Source: Hyphomicrobium_A sp963776675
GTDB lineage: Bacteria; Pseudomonadota; Alphaproteobacteria; Rhizobiales; Hyphomicrobiaceae
Reading direction: 5' to 3'
NCBI GenBank assembly: GCA_963776675.1
Contig: CAVZNR010000036.1
Coordinates: forward strand, 71,442-135,441
DNA length: 64,000 nt
Under the pieces are notes generated by a model. The model did no database searches. It worked only from the letters and a program-made list of their open reading frames with translations, and was not told the DNA's origin. The stretch's first letter is position 1, and the number at the start of each line of letters is the position of its first letter. The position numbers and the translations under genes are program-made. Positions 34,948-44,819 of the stretch are shown one piece after another.

Positions 34948-36393
34948 ATGGGGGCCGGCGCGATGATTGCAGCCCGCGTTTTCGGCGGGCTGTGCGTTGT
35001 TGCGTGCGCTGTCTACAGCGCGCCCGCCGCCGCGGAGTCGCTGCTGGAGGCCCTGGCTGCGACCTACGGCTACAACCCCCGGCTCGATGCACAGCGCGCC
35101 TTCCAGCGGGCGACGGACGAGGACGTGGCGCGCGCCATGTCCGGCTACCGCCCCACCATCACCGGCAATGCCGACGTCGGCCTGGAACGGTCCGACATCC
35201 GCCCGACCAACTTCCTGGATGGCGTCACCAAGCCGCGCGGCTACGGCGTGGATCTGGTGCAGCCGGTCTTCCGCGGGTTTCGCACCTACAACGCCGTCAA
35301 TTCCGCCGAGGCCAACGTGCGCGCCGAGCGCGAGGTCTTGCGCGACGTGGAGCGCATCGTGCTGCTGCAGGCCGCCACCGCCTACATGGACGTGGTGCGC
35401 GACCAGGAGCTCGTCCGCCTCAACGAGAACAACGTCAACGTGCTGTCGCGCGAATTGAAGGCCAGCCAGGACCGCTTCGCGGTGGGCGAGGTGACGCGCA
35501 CCGACGTGGCGCAGGCCGAGGCGCGCCGCGCCGATGCGGTGTCGCGGCTCGATGCAGCACGCGCCAACCTTCGCACCAGCCGCGGCGCCTTCCAGCAGGT
35601 CGTGGGCCATCCGCCGCAGAACCTCGCCTGGCCGCCGCCGCCCGACAACTTCCTGCCGGACTCGATGCAGGAGGCGATCCGCGTCGGCAACAACGAGGAT
35701 CCCCTGGTCGTGGCCGCGCTCTATCGCGAGCAGTCGGCCAAGTACCTGGTCGAGCAGATCCGCGGCGAGCTCCTGCCCACGGTGCAGCTGGAAGCCAGCT
35801 ACAACGACCGCTTCGGCTCCTCCAAGCTGATCAACGAGTTGGAGACCTCGACGGTGCTGGGCCGCGCCATCATCCCGATCTACCAGGCGGGCGACGTGTC
35901 GGCGCGCGTGCGCCAGGCCAAGCAGAACCACATCGGCTTCCTGCAGCAGATCGAGCAGGTGCGCACCGAGCAGCAGCAGGTGCTGGTGGCGGCATGGGCG
36001 CAGTTGGAAGCGGCGCGCGCCCAGCTCGAATCCGACCGGGTGGCGGTGGAATCCAACAAGGTGGCGCTGCAGGGCGTGCGCGAGGAGGAGAAGGTCGGCC
36101 AGCGCACGCTGCTCGACGTCCTCAACGCCGAGCTCGAATACTTGAACTCGCAGGTGTCGCTGGAATCCGACCGGCGCAACCTGGTGGTGGCCGGCTACAC
36201 GGTCCTGGGCGCCATGGGCCGGCTGGACGCGGCCTGGATCGGCGCCGCGGCCAACGTTTACGACCCGGTCGTCCACTACAAGGAGATCCGCCGCCAGTGG
36301 ATGGGCCTCTCCATCACCCACGCCGACGGGCGGCGCGAGGTGATCGACGCCGACCCCTGGCAGGCCGTGGTCGAGGACGGCCCCCCCAAGTAG
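34948..36393 (+). CDS. TolC-family outer membrane efflux protein
   Basis: About 481 residues with a signal peptide (VFGGLCVVACAVYSAPAAAE). The mature protein has the two repeated TolC halves: LLEALAATYGYNPRLDAQRA, PTITGNADVGLE, VDLVQPVFRGFRTYNAVNSA (the beta-barrel strand with VQPVF), the coiled-coil SQDRFAVGEVTRTDVAQAEA, and in the second half AIIPIYQAGDVSARVRQAKQ and EEEKVGQRTLLDVLNAELEY. It forms the trimeric outer-membrane channel for type I secretion or efflux. The C-terminus is 60 residues longer than usual. It may serve the polysaccharide island or the HlyD adaptor; no ABC exporter is adjacent. ATG at 34963 is an alternative start. Confidence 0.92.
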   Translation: MGAGAMIAARVFGGLCVVACAVYSAPAAAESLLEALAATYGYNPRLDAQRAFQRATDEDVARAMSGYRPTITGNADVGLERSDIRPTNFLDGVTKPRGYGVDLVQPVFRGFRTYNAVNSAEANVRAEREVLRDVERIVLLQAATAYMDVVRDQELVRLNENNVNVLSRELKASQDRFAVGEVTRTDVAQAEARRADAVSRLDAARANLRTSRGAFQQVVGHPPQNLAWPPPPDNFLPDSMQEAIRVGNNEDPLVVAALYREQSAKYLVEQIRGELLPTVQLEASYNDRFGSSKLINELETSTVLGRAIIPIYQAGDVSARVRQAKQNHIGFLQQIEQVRTEQQQVLVAAWAQLEAARAQLESDRVAVESNKVALQGVREEEKVGQRTLLDVLNAELEYLNSQVSLESDRRNLVVAGYTVLGAMGRLDAAWIGAAANVYDPVVHYKEIRRQWMGLSITHADGRREVIDADPWQAVVEDGPPK

Positions 36394-36537
36394 GCCGCTG
36401 TTAACCATAACGGCAGCCCGGCCCGAAAGCCCGCCAACAGGCGTACGACTACGCCCAATGGCACGGTTCTCCCCTCAGCGGGCCATCCCTAAAATTCCAT
36501 TAAATCTGAGCGCAACCATGAAGTCAGCGTACCCACC

Positions 36538-37540
36538 GTGCTACGAGTCGGACAGCTCTGGAAAACGTCCGGCCCCCTCGCTGACGCTAAGGCAGTCAGC
36601 GAGAGGCCGCCCGATGTCGGCGTGTGGGGCGACGGCCTCGTCGATCGATCCCTGACATCCCTGTGGTATCCGTCCGGCTGGAGCGAGGTCGGCGACGACG
36701 AGCTCGTGTTCATGCTCCCGACGCTGAGCACGTGGCAGACGGACCCTTCCGGCACGAGGGAACAGAGCCGCGATGGTCCCGCCCACTATCTGAGCCGCAT
36801 GCTCGCAGCCCGCGCCCAGGCGGCGGCCGCGCTCATCGCATCCAACAGCCCCGGCACAGCGACGGCGACACCGGCACTTGCGCTCGCCGCACTCGTTGAC
36901 CGCGGCTTCCTCACCGCCATTGCGCCCAAGGAGTTGGCGGCAGCCGTGGCTGCCACCGACGACGCACCGCATGCTCCCATCACCGCAGCCGACGATGGAG
37001 TTGCGCTGCCCGACTGGCTCGTGCTCGAGCTCACGGCGCTCGCGCACCTCGACCGCATGCTTGCTCGACGCGCGCGGATCCAAGCCCGACCCGGGCACGG
37101 CCCCGATGGTGGACTGGCCGCTGTCGCTTGCCGACGTGACGCTTGCCAGCATCAACGCGCGCCTCAACGGAACCTACGTCTACCCGCAGTTCGCCCACGC
37201 CCACGAGCTGCTCACGGCAGCCGCGCTGCTCGGCCATCTCGCATGCGGGCGCCCGGCCTACATTCCCCCGCACGTGGCCCACAGCCTCGTCGACCTGCTG
37301 TCGCGCCGCGGCAAAACCACCAAGGCGGCACGGATGCGTGCACGCCGATCGTGCGCACCTACGCCGACCTCGCCGGCGGAGCGCAACGCACGCTTCTGCA
37401 TCGCGCGGCGTGCCGCACAATCGGGGCGTCCCTACCTCGCGCGGCCGCGGCCAGCGATAGCCCCTTCCGACTCCGGACGCACAACCTGGAACGCCCGCCT
37501 GGCGCAACGCATCGCTCAGGCTTGGAACGTCTCTGCGTAA
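36538..37540 (+). CDS. unrecognised hypothetical protein, frameshifted
   Basis: The frame from 36538 reads VWGDGLVDRSLTSLWYPSGW, DDELVFMLPTLSTWQTDPSG and a helical Ala-rich stretch to LELTALAHLDRMLARR. Near 37067-37085 coherent coding moves to another frame: PMVDWPLSLADVTLASINAR, then YVYPQFAHAHELLTAAALLG, ending in RIAQAWNVSA at 37540. The total is one base more than a multiple of three, fitting one inserted base and a protein of about 333 residues. The C-terminal 70 residues are Arg/Pro-rich. I recognise no family. It lies between the TolC and autokinase genes, 14 bases before the latter, so probably same operon. Confidence 0.5.
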
Positions 37541-37554
37541 TAGAGGCACCACAA

Positions 37555-39610
37555 ATGCAAGACCATGTGACCCCCTACTCTTATACGATTGCCAGCCGCG
37601 GCCCCGGCTACAGCGGCGATGGCGAGTTCATCACGCAATACGATATCCGGCGCTTCATAAAGCGCTACATGAAGACGATCCTGACAGCCACCTTGCTCGG
37701 CATCGTCCTGGCGGCGCTCTACGTCTTCACCGCCGTTCCGCTTTTTACCGCGCGTACGCAGATCATCATCGATCCGAGCCTGCCGCAGGCGATGCAGCAG
37801 TCGCAGCAGGATGGCCTCTTTTCCATCGACAACGCGCAGGTCGAGAGCCAGCTCGAGGTGCTGCGCTCGGAGAAGATCGCAATTGCCGTGATCAATAAGC
37901 TGAAGCTGCAGGACGAGCCGGAGTTCAGCGGCGGCGACGGATTCTCGCTGATGTCGCTTTTGTCGCTGCCGTTCCAGCTGTTTCCCTCCGGGACCCTCGA
38001 TCCCGAGACCGCCCGCTTTCTCAAGGAGCGCGCCACCTTGGCAAGGTTCCAGTCGGGGCTGAACGTGCGCCGCGTGGGCATGTCGTACGGTATCGAGATA
38101 CTGTTCAGCTCCCGCAGCCCGGCGCTTTCGGCGAAGATCGCCAACGCGACGGCCAACGCCTACATCGGCGAGCAGATCGCGGCGCGCGCGCAAGCCGCGC
38201 GCCAGGGCGGCCTTTGGCTCGAGGAGCGGATCAACCAGCTGCGCACGCAGATGAACAGCGCCGCGCTCAAGGCGCAGGAGTTCCGCGCCAAGCGCGACTA
38301 CCGCATCGCCGTCGGCCGTCGCAGCGCCGGAGAGGACTCCCGAGCACGAACGCGCAAACCGAGAAAGGACCGCGCGACCAAGCGGCAGAATACGCTGGAG
38401 GAGCTCGACTCTACGGCACAGACCTACCGCCGCATCTACGAAAGCTATCTGATGGCCTATACCAAGTCCGTCCAGAAGCAGTCGTACGCCGGCACCAACG
38501 CCCGCATCATCACCGAGGCGACCCCGCCTCTCGGCAAAAGCCATCCCCGAACCAAGCTCATCCTCGCTTTCGGCGCCTTCATGGGTGCGCTCGCCGGGCT
38601 CGGCATCGCCTTCTTCCGCAACAGCATCGACTGCTGCATCACGGGGCCCCGCCAGATCCGCGAGGAGGCCGGCGTGGAGTGCCTCGCCAGCATCCCGCTG
38701 CTGGCCCCGCGCGTATCCACCTCGGCCGCGGCGCGCGCGCGCGCCATATTCCGCAAGGGCGCCTTGGGCGACATGATCAGGGCCGTCGTCTCCGACCCGT
38801 CGGGAACCCGCGGCAAAGCGTCCAAAGCGGTGGCGGATTTCGCCAAGAGCACCGTGGGATTAAAGGGAGCCGAGGCCAATCTTCCGCGTGACGACGCGCT
38901 CGACGCCGTCCTGAGCATGCCGTTCTCGGGCTTCAGCCACGGCATCAAGACCCTCAAGACCGCGATCGCGCTTGCCGGCCGCACGCGCCAGATCCGCTGC
39001 GTCGCCGTCACGTCGGCACTGCCGAACGAGGGCAAGACGACGATCTGCGCCAACCTCGCCACGCTGTTCGCCGTGTCGGGCGTGCGCACGCTGCTCGTCG
39101 ACGGCGACCTGCGCAACGCCTCGCTGACGCGCGCGCTGGCGCCTACGGCGGAGTGCGGGCTGGTCGATGCCATCACGGGCAGCGCGGAGCTGTCGAAATG
39201 CATCGTGCCGGCGAACGACCGCGGCCTCGATCTGCTGCCGGCCTTCGGCAGCTCGCCGGCGCCGTTCCCGGACGACATCCTCGGGTCGGAGCAGGCCCAG
39301 TCGCTGCTGCGCGATCTGCAGACCACCTACGACATCATCCTCATCGAGCTGCCGCCGCTGGCCGCCAGCCTCGACGCGATCGCCATCGGCTCGCTGCTCG
39401 ACTGCCACGGTGCTGGTGGCGGAGTATGGAAAGACGCCGCTGCCAGTTCTGTCCGAGACACTCCACCTGTTGCGCAACGCGCAGGCAGAGGTGCTCGGCG
39501 TGGCGCTCAACAAGATCGATACCTCGACCGTGCAGTATGGCGACGTGGCTGCGAGCTATGTCGGATACGCGGCCCGGCGACGCCCGATGGCCCTGACAAG
39601 CCGGGGCTAG
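37555..39610 (+). CDS. Wzc/GumC-type polysaccharide co-polymerase and tyrosine autokinase, frameshifted
   Basis: Inner-membrane protein of about 684 residues. N-terminal Wzz domain: TM1 (ILTATLLGIVLAALYVFTAV), the AQVESQLEVLRSEKIA motif and a periplasmic coiled coil shorter than in typical GumC, then TM2 (LILAFGAFMGALAGLGIAFF). C-terminal BY-kinase: Walker A ALPNEGKTTICANLA, Walker A' LLVDGDLRNASL, Walker B-like IILIELPPL. The last 70 residues (TVLVAEYGKTPLPVLSETLH...) are in another frame; removing one C near 39402 restores it. There is no terminal Tyr cluster. It would control chain length and export together with the ExoF-like OPX protein encoded opposite. Confidence 0.87.
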
Positions 39611-39654
39611 GCCGATCGGTCTGCTCCGGCTCCCTTGAACGCCGAGCCGTCATC

Positions 39655-39682
39655 AGCGCAGCGTCATTCGTGACGCTGCGCT
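39655..39682 (+). terminator. intrinsic terminator-like hairpin with TTCG loop
   Basis: Twelve perfect base pairs AGCGCAGCGTCA/TGACGCTGCGCT closed by a very stable TTCG tetraloop, 45 bases after the autokinase stop. Confidence 0.65.
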
Positions 39683-39900
39683 TACCTTGCCTAGACCCCT
39701 TACCCGGCCGAGCGACGGGGCGCTGCCCTGCGCGCAAGGCTATCGGCATGAGCGCGAGCCCGTTCCCGAGCTTCACGCGAGTGGTGACTTGGCGCAACAC
39801 CGTGGCGTTCCCGGTGCGTCTCACGCCGCACTGACGCGAGGACAAGCCGTACGCTGGACCGCGTCCGCACGACCCTAACGCGCGCAGAGCACTTGCCAAA

Positions 39901-39922
39901 AAGGCCCGCGCAGGCGGGCCTT
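39901..39922 (-). terminator. terminator of the ExoF-like gene
   Basis: AAGGCCCGC/GCGGGCCTT stem with loop GCAG; on the minus strand it is followed by five T residues, a classic rho-independent terminator 48 bases after the export-protein stop. On the plus strand the tail is TTCTCGTTT, so it may act both ways. Confidence 0.75.
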
Positions 39923-39969
39923 CTCGTTTGGCGCTTATTGTCTTTCTGGATTGGCCGTAGAGCTGCCGA

Positions 39970-41391
39970 TCAGCGCAGCCGCTCGGTGGAGACCTCGACC
40001 GAGCCCGTCTGCGCCGCTTCCCGCGAGGCGATCGGCGACAGCGGCTTGGCGGGCGGTTGATCCAGCTCCGACTGGCGCAGCGGCGTGGGGAAAGACTGAC
40101 CCAGCGCCGACCGGCGCAGCGGTTGCTCGACGATGACCGTGTCGCCCGGCTGGATCACCGCGTCCTCGGAAACGACCTGCTCGTTCGACGTTTCCTGGCC
40201 CTTGCGCCGGATCTTGAAGATCGGCTGCAGCTCCTTGCCATCCTCGGAGGCCATGAGCTGAGGCGCCAGAACCTCGGTCTCGTAGAGCAGGTTCTTGGAG
40301 GTTTCGGCGCGGGTCCTGATCTCGTCGAGCCGCGCCTGGGTCTTCTGCATCTCCGACGAGATATCGCTCGAGCGCTTCGACTGCAGATCGACGATGGCGA
40401 TCTTCGTCTTCGAGATCTCCTGGCGCGCCCGCATCAGGCTCGCCTCCATACGCAGCCGCTCGCCGTCCACCTGCGCCATGTTGCGCTCGAGCGCCAGCTT
40501 GCGCGGGGCGGCGGTCAGACCCTTCTTGTAGAGCTTCATGACCATGTCGAGCTCGGCCCTGACCGATTCGGTCTCCGTCTTATGGACATCGAGCTGCTTC
40601 TCCAGGGAGAGCACCTCCTTGTCGAGGTAGGATTCCAGCTGCTGCAGGGCGTTGACCTGGGTCTCGTAGGCTTGGCGCCTGGTATCGAACACGAGCTGCT
40701 CTTGCTTGAAGGTCGGGGCCAGGGCGGGATCGTCCATGCGTCGCTTGACCTCTTCGGGCCACTTGATCTCGCTGGCGTTGTCGAGCTCGGCCTTCAGCCG
40801 CGCCATGCGGCCCAGCAAGGTCTGCGTCTCGATGTCAAAGGATTGGAGATCCCCGCGCGTGGCGATCGACTCGCGCTGCAGCCGCAAGGAGCCAAGGGCA
40901 TTGCGCTGCTTGCCGCCGGCGATCGCGTAGGCGCCGAGCACTGTCAGCCCCGGGCGGTAAGGATACTCGCCGGGCTTCTCCACGGTGCCGATCACGTAGA
41001 ACGGGCGGAAATCGACCACCTCGACGGTGACGTCCGGCGGGTCCAGGAACCCCATGCGGTCCTTGAGGCGCCCACCGAGATCCTGTGCCAGCTGCGTCGA
41101 GCTCAAGCCGCTGGCGGGGACATCGCCCAACAGCGGCAGCGACAGGAAGCCCGAAGGGTTGACGGTGTACTCGGCCTTGAATGCGGTCCACTCGTAGATC
41201 TCGTCGCGCGCGGGGCGCCACTCGTAAACCTTGATGCGCACCTTGTCCTGCGGACCCAGCCGATATTCGGGCTGCACATTGGCGCTCTCGGCGCCATCCT
41301 TGGCGGCGACGACCTCGGTGGTCCAGGGCAGCGAAGCAAGACACAGGGCCATGAGCCCCAGCGCAGCGCCGATTGATTTGCTGTTGATCAC
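39970..41391 (-). CDS. ExoF-like polysaccharide export (OPX) protein
   Basis: About 473 residues. GTG at 41391 is chosen because AGGAG lies ten bases upstream and a signal peptide (AALGLMALCLASLPWTTEVV) follows directly. Poly_export domain: EYRLGPQDKVRIKVYEWRPA and NPSGFLSLPLLGDVPASGLS. SLBB domain: PFYVIGTVEKPGEYPYRPGL. A long coiled coil (about 200-400, e.g. QLESYLDKEVLSLEKQLDVH) distinguishes ExoF-type proteins from Wza. A final SLBB-like piece is IQPGDTVIVEQPLRR. It would bridge the periplasm and outer membrane during exopolysaccharide export. It converges with the autokinase gene and has its own terminator. Confidence 0.87.
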   Translation of the reverse strand: MINSKSIGAALGLMALCLASLPWTTEVVAAKDGAESANVQPEYRLGPQDKVRIKVYEWRPARDEIYEWTAFKAEYTVNPSGFLSLPLLGDVPASGLSSTQLAQDLGGRLKDRMGFLDPPDVTVEVVDFRPFYVIGTVEKPGEYPYRPGLTVLGAYAIAGGKQRNALGSLRLQRESIATRGDLQSFDIETQTLLGRMARLKAELDNASEIKWPEEVKRRMDDPALAPTFKQEQLVFDTRRQAYETQVNALQQLESYLDKEVLSLEKQLDVHKTETESVRAELDMVMKLYKKGLTAAPRKLALERNMAQVDGERLRMEASLMRARQEISKTKIAIVDLQSKRSSDISSEMQKTQARLDEIRTRAETSKNLLYETEVLAPQLMASEDGKELQPIFKIRRKGQETSNEQVVSEDAVIQPGDTVIVEQPLRRSALGQSFPTPLRQSELDQPPAKPLSPIASREAAQTGSVEVSTERLR

Positions 41392-41903
41392 GATGCTTTC
41401 ACTCCTAGCGAGCGGGCAGTTCAATCGCGGGAATTGCATAGCCCGGGCCAGACTGCGGCCAACCACTGTGGCCGAACAGGCGAAGGGGCGGGCCGCGCGC
41501 GCGACAGACCTCGTTTAAGCGTCGACAGCAAGGTAGCGGCCGAGGCGGCCCCTGGGATCACCAACAAAAGTTGATCCCCGCCCGGCGACACGCCGCGTGC
41601 CATGCCCAAGCCTACGCCCTTCCGCTTGCCCCCCTACCACAAAGGATGCGCCCCCCTATCCCCCAGGCGGGACTCGTGCCCCCGTGCACACGGCCAACGA
41701 CACGTCCAAGGCGCCGATGGGCTGTCTTGATGACGCACACCGTTCATCGAATACTCCGTCAGATAAGCGAGGCGCCGGGGTCCGGACGTCGAGCGCGAAA
41801 AGAAAAAAGCTAGAAGCAAACGGGTCCAGCGAGCGGACGCGTTTCAGCAATCGGGGACAGCGTGGCTCGAAACTCCCAAGATCGGGCGCCCGGCCACCAA
41901 GAG
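41392..41903. other. divergent promoter region without genes
   Basis: About 500 bases between the ExoF-like and GT4 genes. It contains the interrupted palindrome GGGATCA-N11-TGATCCC near 41554-41578, a possible operator for divergent promoters. No convincing reading frame. Confidence 0.4.
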
Positions 41904-43080
41904 ATGCGCATCGCCATCGTGCACGATTGGTGCCCGAACTTCCGCGGCGGCGAGCGGGTGCTGGCCGAGCTGTGCCGCATGTTCAAAGGCGCAGAGGTTT
42001 TCACGCTGTTCGACTTCCTCTCTCCCGAGGAAAAAGAGCAGCATTTCCCCGGCGTCGTCTTCCATACGTCGATCGCCAACCGCATCCCGAAGGTGCGCAG
42101 GTTCTACCGGACGCTGTTTCCCATCTGCCCCTTCCTGATGGAGCAGTTCGACGTCACCGGCTACGATGCGGTCATCTCCTCATCGGCGGCCTTCGCACGC
42201 GGCGTGCTGACAAGACCCGATCAGCCGCACCTGTGCTACGTGCACAGCCCCGTGCGTTACGCCTGGGACGAGCAATTCTCCTACTTCCAGCAGGGCGGCA
42301 TCGGATTCGGCCCCAAGGGGCTGTTGTTCCGCTACCTGGTACACAAGCTGCGAATTTGGGACACGCGCACCGCGCATGGGCCCGACCTGATGCTTGCAAA
42401 CTCGAGCTACATCCGCTCGCGCATCAAGCGCATCTACGGAACCGACTCCCAGGTCGTCTTTCCTCCTGTCCCCGTCGATGAGCTCGAGTTCTCGCAGGAA
42501 AAGGAAGACTACTACGTCACGGCGTCGTTTCTGGCGCCCTACAAGCGCACCGACCTCGTGATCAGTGCCTTCAATGCCATGCCGGACAAGCGGCTCCTGG
42601 TCGTCGGCGACGGCCAGCAGGTGCGCGCTTTGCGGTCCCTGGCCGGTCCGAACGTCGAGTTTACCGGCTTCCTGCCGCGCGCCGAGTACGTGAAAGCCGT
42701 GTCGCGGGCGCAGGCGCTCGTCTTTGCGGGGTGCGAGGATTTTGGCATCGCGCTGGCCGAGGCACAGGCCTACGGCACGCCGCTGATCGCCTTCGGGCGT
42801 GGTGGTGCCACCGACATCGTGCGCCCGCTCGGGGTGGTCGACAAACCAACCGGCATTCTGTTCCAGCGCCAGACGGTCGAGGCCGTCGTCGAAGCGGTCG
42901 AACGCTTCGAGGCAAGTCGTGGGGCGCTACTTGCCCTCCGCCTGTCGAGAGAATGCCATGCGTTTCGCGCCGGAACGCTTCGTACGCGAGGTGGCAGCAG
43001 CGTTCCAGGCAACAGTGAAACAGCACGAGGCAGGAAACTTCGCCACAGGTCAGGCGTTTACCACGATGGCGGCCGAATAG
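41904..43080 (+). CDS. GT4 family glycosyltransferase, frameshifted near C-terminus
   Basis: A retaining glycosyltransferase of about 391 residues. MRIAIVHDWCPNFRGGERVL is the Rossmann N-terminus; CYVHSPVRYAWDEQFSYF is typical of WbaZ/mannosyl-type GT4 members; the nucleotide-sugar site is ASFLAPYKRTDLVISAF, VVGDGQQV and the E-x7-E segment FAGCEDFGIALAEAQAYGTP. At 42921-42924 a GGGG run seems to hold one extra G; without it the protein continues GRYLPSACRENAMRFAPERF and ends at 43080. It adds a sugar to the growing lipid-linked oligosaccharide. Start ATG at 41904, not the upstream ATG at 41862. Confidence 0.87.
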
Positions 43081-43323
43081 CATGCGCCACAACCCCCAAT
43101 AAGAACAATGTTGAGTGACGCCGTGAAGCAGTTGTCGAAGCGAGCGGAGCCGGTGGCTCGATGTCGAGCCGGCGGGCGCTCGCGCGCGAAGGATCAAGCC
43201 CGGTGCGGGGCTGCCTAGATGCAGCATCGCCACGGTCGAGTTAGTCCCGATCACGCCTTCGGCTTCTCAGCCGGCGGCCTGCTCCGGGCGTTCTGGTCAA
43301 TTTCTGAGCGAGCCAGTCGCCGC

Positions 43324-44403
43324 ATGAGTATCGTAGACGACATCAGGGCGCGTTTTCTCTGCCAGCCCGCCATTCCGGAGCGGACTGGACCGCACGCGGT
43401 CGGCACCACAAAACTGAAGGTGCGCACGCAGGGCGAGGACGGCCGCGTCATCGTCGTGCAGCTGTGGTATCCGGTCGAGCAGGTGAGCGCCTCCTTACCC
43501 GAGCGTGGGCTGAACTGGCTCGCCAAGCTCCTTCATCCCACATGGGCGCCTGCCCTTCACGGGGGCCCGCTGGCCCCCATCAACGGCGCGCTTCCGTTCA
43601 TCGCTTACGTGCCCGACGCGCACGGTCGCCACGACGACAATACGTTCACGCTCGCCAATCTCGCGAGCCACGGGTTCATTCTGGCCGCGATCGACAATCC
43701 CTACCGGAACGGCAAGCCCGGGCCGGGCGGACATGCCGCGGCGTCCGCGCAAGCGAACGGTGCGGCCAGCGGCGTCGCCGCGGAGTACTCCAGACGTGTT
43801 GCATCCGGCATCAAGACGGTGTCGGCGCTGCTCGACGGACTGCAGGAGCTCGACAGCGACGCGCCCGGTGGAGTCTGGGCACACCGTATCAATCTGAGGC
43901 AGGTGGGCATTTTAGGATACGCCATGGGCGGCGCGGTCGCGACCGAGACGGCGCTCGCCGACCGGCGCTTTAACGTTGCCGCAAATCTGGACGGAAGATT
44001 GAGCGCTCCCGCCCGCGTGGGCGTTCCCTATTTGCTGATGCTCAGCGATTTCGAAGGCGCCGCGCAGGGCCCGACCCCTCCGCAAGAGTACCGTCACGCG
44101 CAAGATCAGGCTGCATTCCCCGAAAGCCACGTCATCGAAGTCGCCGGCGCCCGGCGCGAGCACTTCAGCGACAAGCTGATCTTCCCGTCGTGGCTGACAC
44201 GCGGATGTGCCCAGCTTCCCAGCTACCAGCGCATTCGCGCGATCATCGATTCCTATACGGTGGCCTTCTTCACCACCTACCTACGCACCGATCCGCACCC
44301 GCTCATGTGCGTTCGCCATTCACCTTATCCGGAAGTGCGCTTCGTGACCGGCTCCGACGAGCACGCGGCGTGGGCCCTGCAAGAGCCGGCCGGAAGAGCG
44401 TAG
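43324..44403 (+). CDS. PAF-acetylhydrolase-like alpha/beta hydrolase, nucleophile Ser missing
   Basis: A 359-residue alpha/beta-hydrolase-fold protein. VQLWYPVEQV and PFIAYVPDAHGRHDDN are the first strands; the oxyanion region is LANLASHGFILAAIDNPYR. The nucleophile elbow, normally GxSxG, reads ILGYAMGGAVA, with Ala where Ser belongs. The later Asp (LLMLSDFEG) and His (RREHFSDK) positions are present. If the sequence is correct the protein lacks classical esterase activity. PAF-AH-like enzymes remove acyl groups, and acetyl decoration of exopolysaccharide would be a natural target here. Frame opens at 43219 upstream; ATG at 43324 chosen. Confidence 0.7.
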   Translation: MSIVDDIRARFLCQPAIPERTGPHAVGTTKLKVRTQGEDGRVIVVQLWYPVEQVSASLPERGLNWLAKLLHPTWAPALHGGPLAPINGALPFIAYVPDAHGRHDDNTFTLANLASHGFILAAIDNPYRNGKPGPGGHAAASAQANGAASGVAAEYSRRVASGIKTVSALLDGLQELDSDAPGGVWAHRINLRQVGILGYAMGGAVATETALADRRFNVAANLDGRLSAPARVGVPYLLMLSDFEGAAQGPTPPQEYRHAQDQAAFPESHVIEVAGARREHFSDKLIFPSWLTRGCAQLPSYQRIRAIIDSYTVAFFTTYLRTDPHPLMCVRHSPYPEVRFVTGSDEHAAWALQEPAGRA

Positions 44404-44819
44404 CCAACCTCCCGCACATTTCGACGCACCGACGCAATGCGTGCCACGCGCAGCATCAACGCGGCACGTGCCGGCTCCCGCCGTCGTGCAGCGACATCCT
44501 TCGACATGGTTAAGTGTGAAAAATCTCCCGTGGACCGGGGCGATTGCGCACATCGCGCATCTCTTTGGTCGCTGTTGGCACGCGCGGTTGGAACGGCGAT
44601 TGCAGTGGCCAGCGCAGTCGTCCGGTTAAGCCGGTGTTCGGAGGTTGGTGGTCCCTCACCAAAAAGACGTAGCCTGAAGGCGGGCACTTCTTGTTGCAAC
44701 TGCGAGAATGAAGCTTTAGTTTCACTCATGCTGATAACTTCTTGTTAAGCACTCATTTTGATGAGGGAGCACAGATTCCGGACGAGAAGGTGGAAGTAAC
44801 CACGAGATTGAGGCGAGTT
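44404..44819. other. intergenic region upstream of LuxR regulator
   Basis: About 415 bases with no convincing gene. The part from 44690 to 44765 is AT-rich (TTGTTAAGCACTCATTTTG) and may hold the promoter. If the regulator starts at the TTG at 44742, the gap is shorter. Confidence 0.4.

Noticed and set aside
34921..36408. 495-codon minus-strand frame
   Set aside because: Antisense of the TolC-family gene; Val/Leu/His/Arg-rich with no domain.
40057..41376. 439-codon plus-strand frame
   Set aside because: Antisense of the ExoF-like gene, which has signal peptide, SLBB and terminator.
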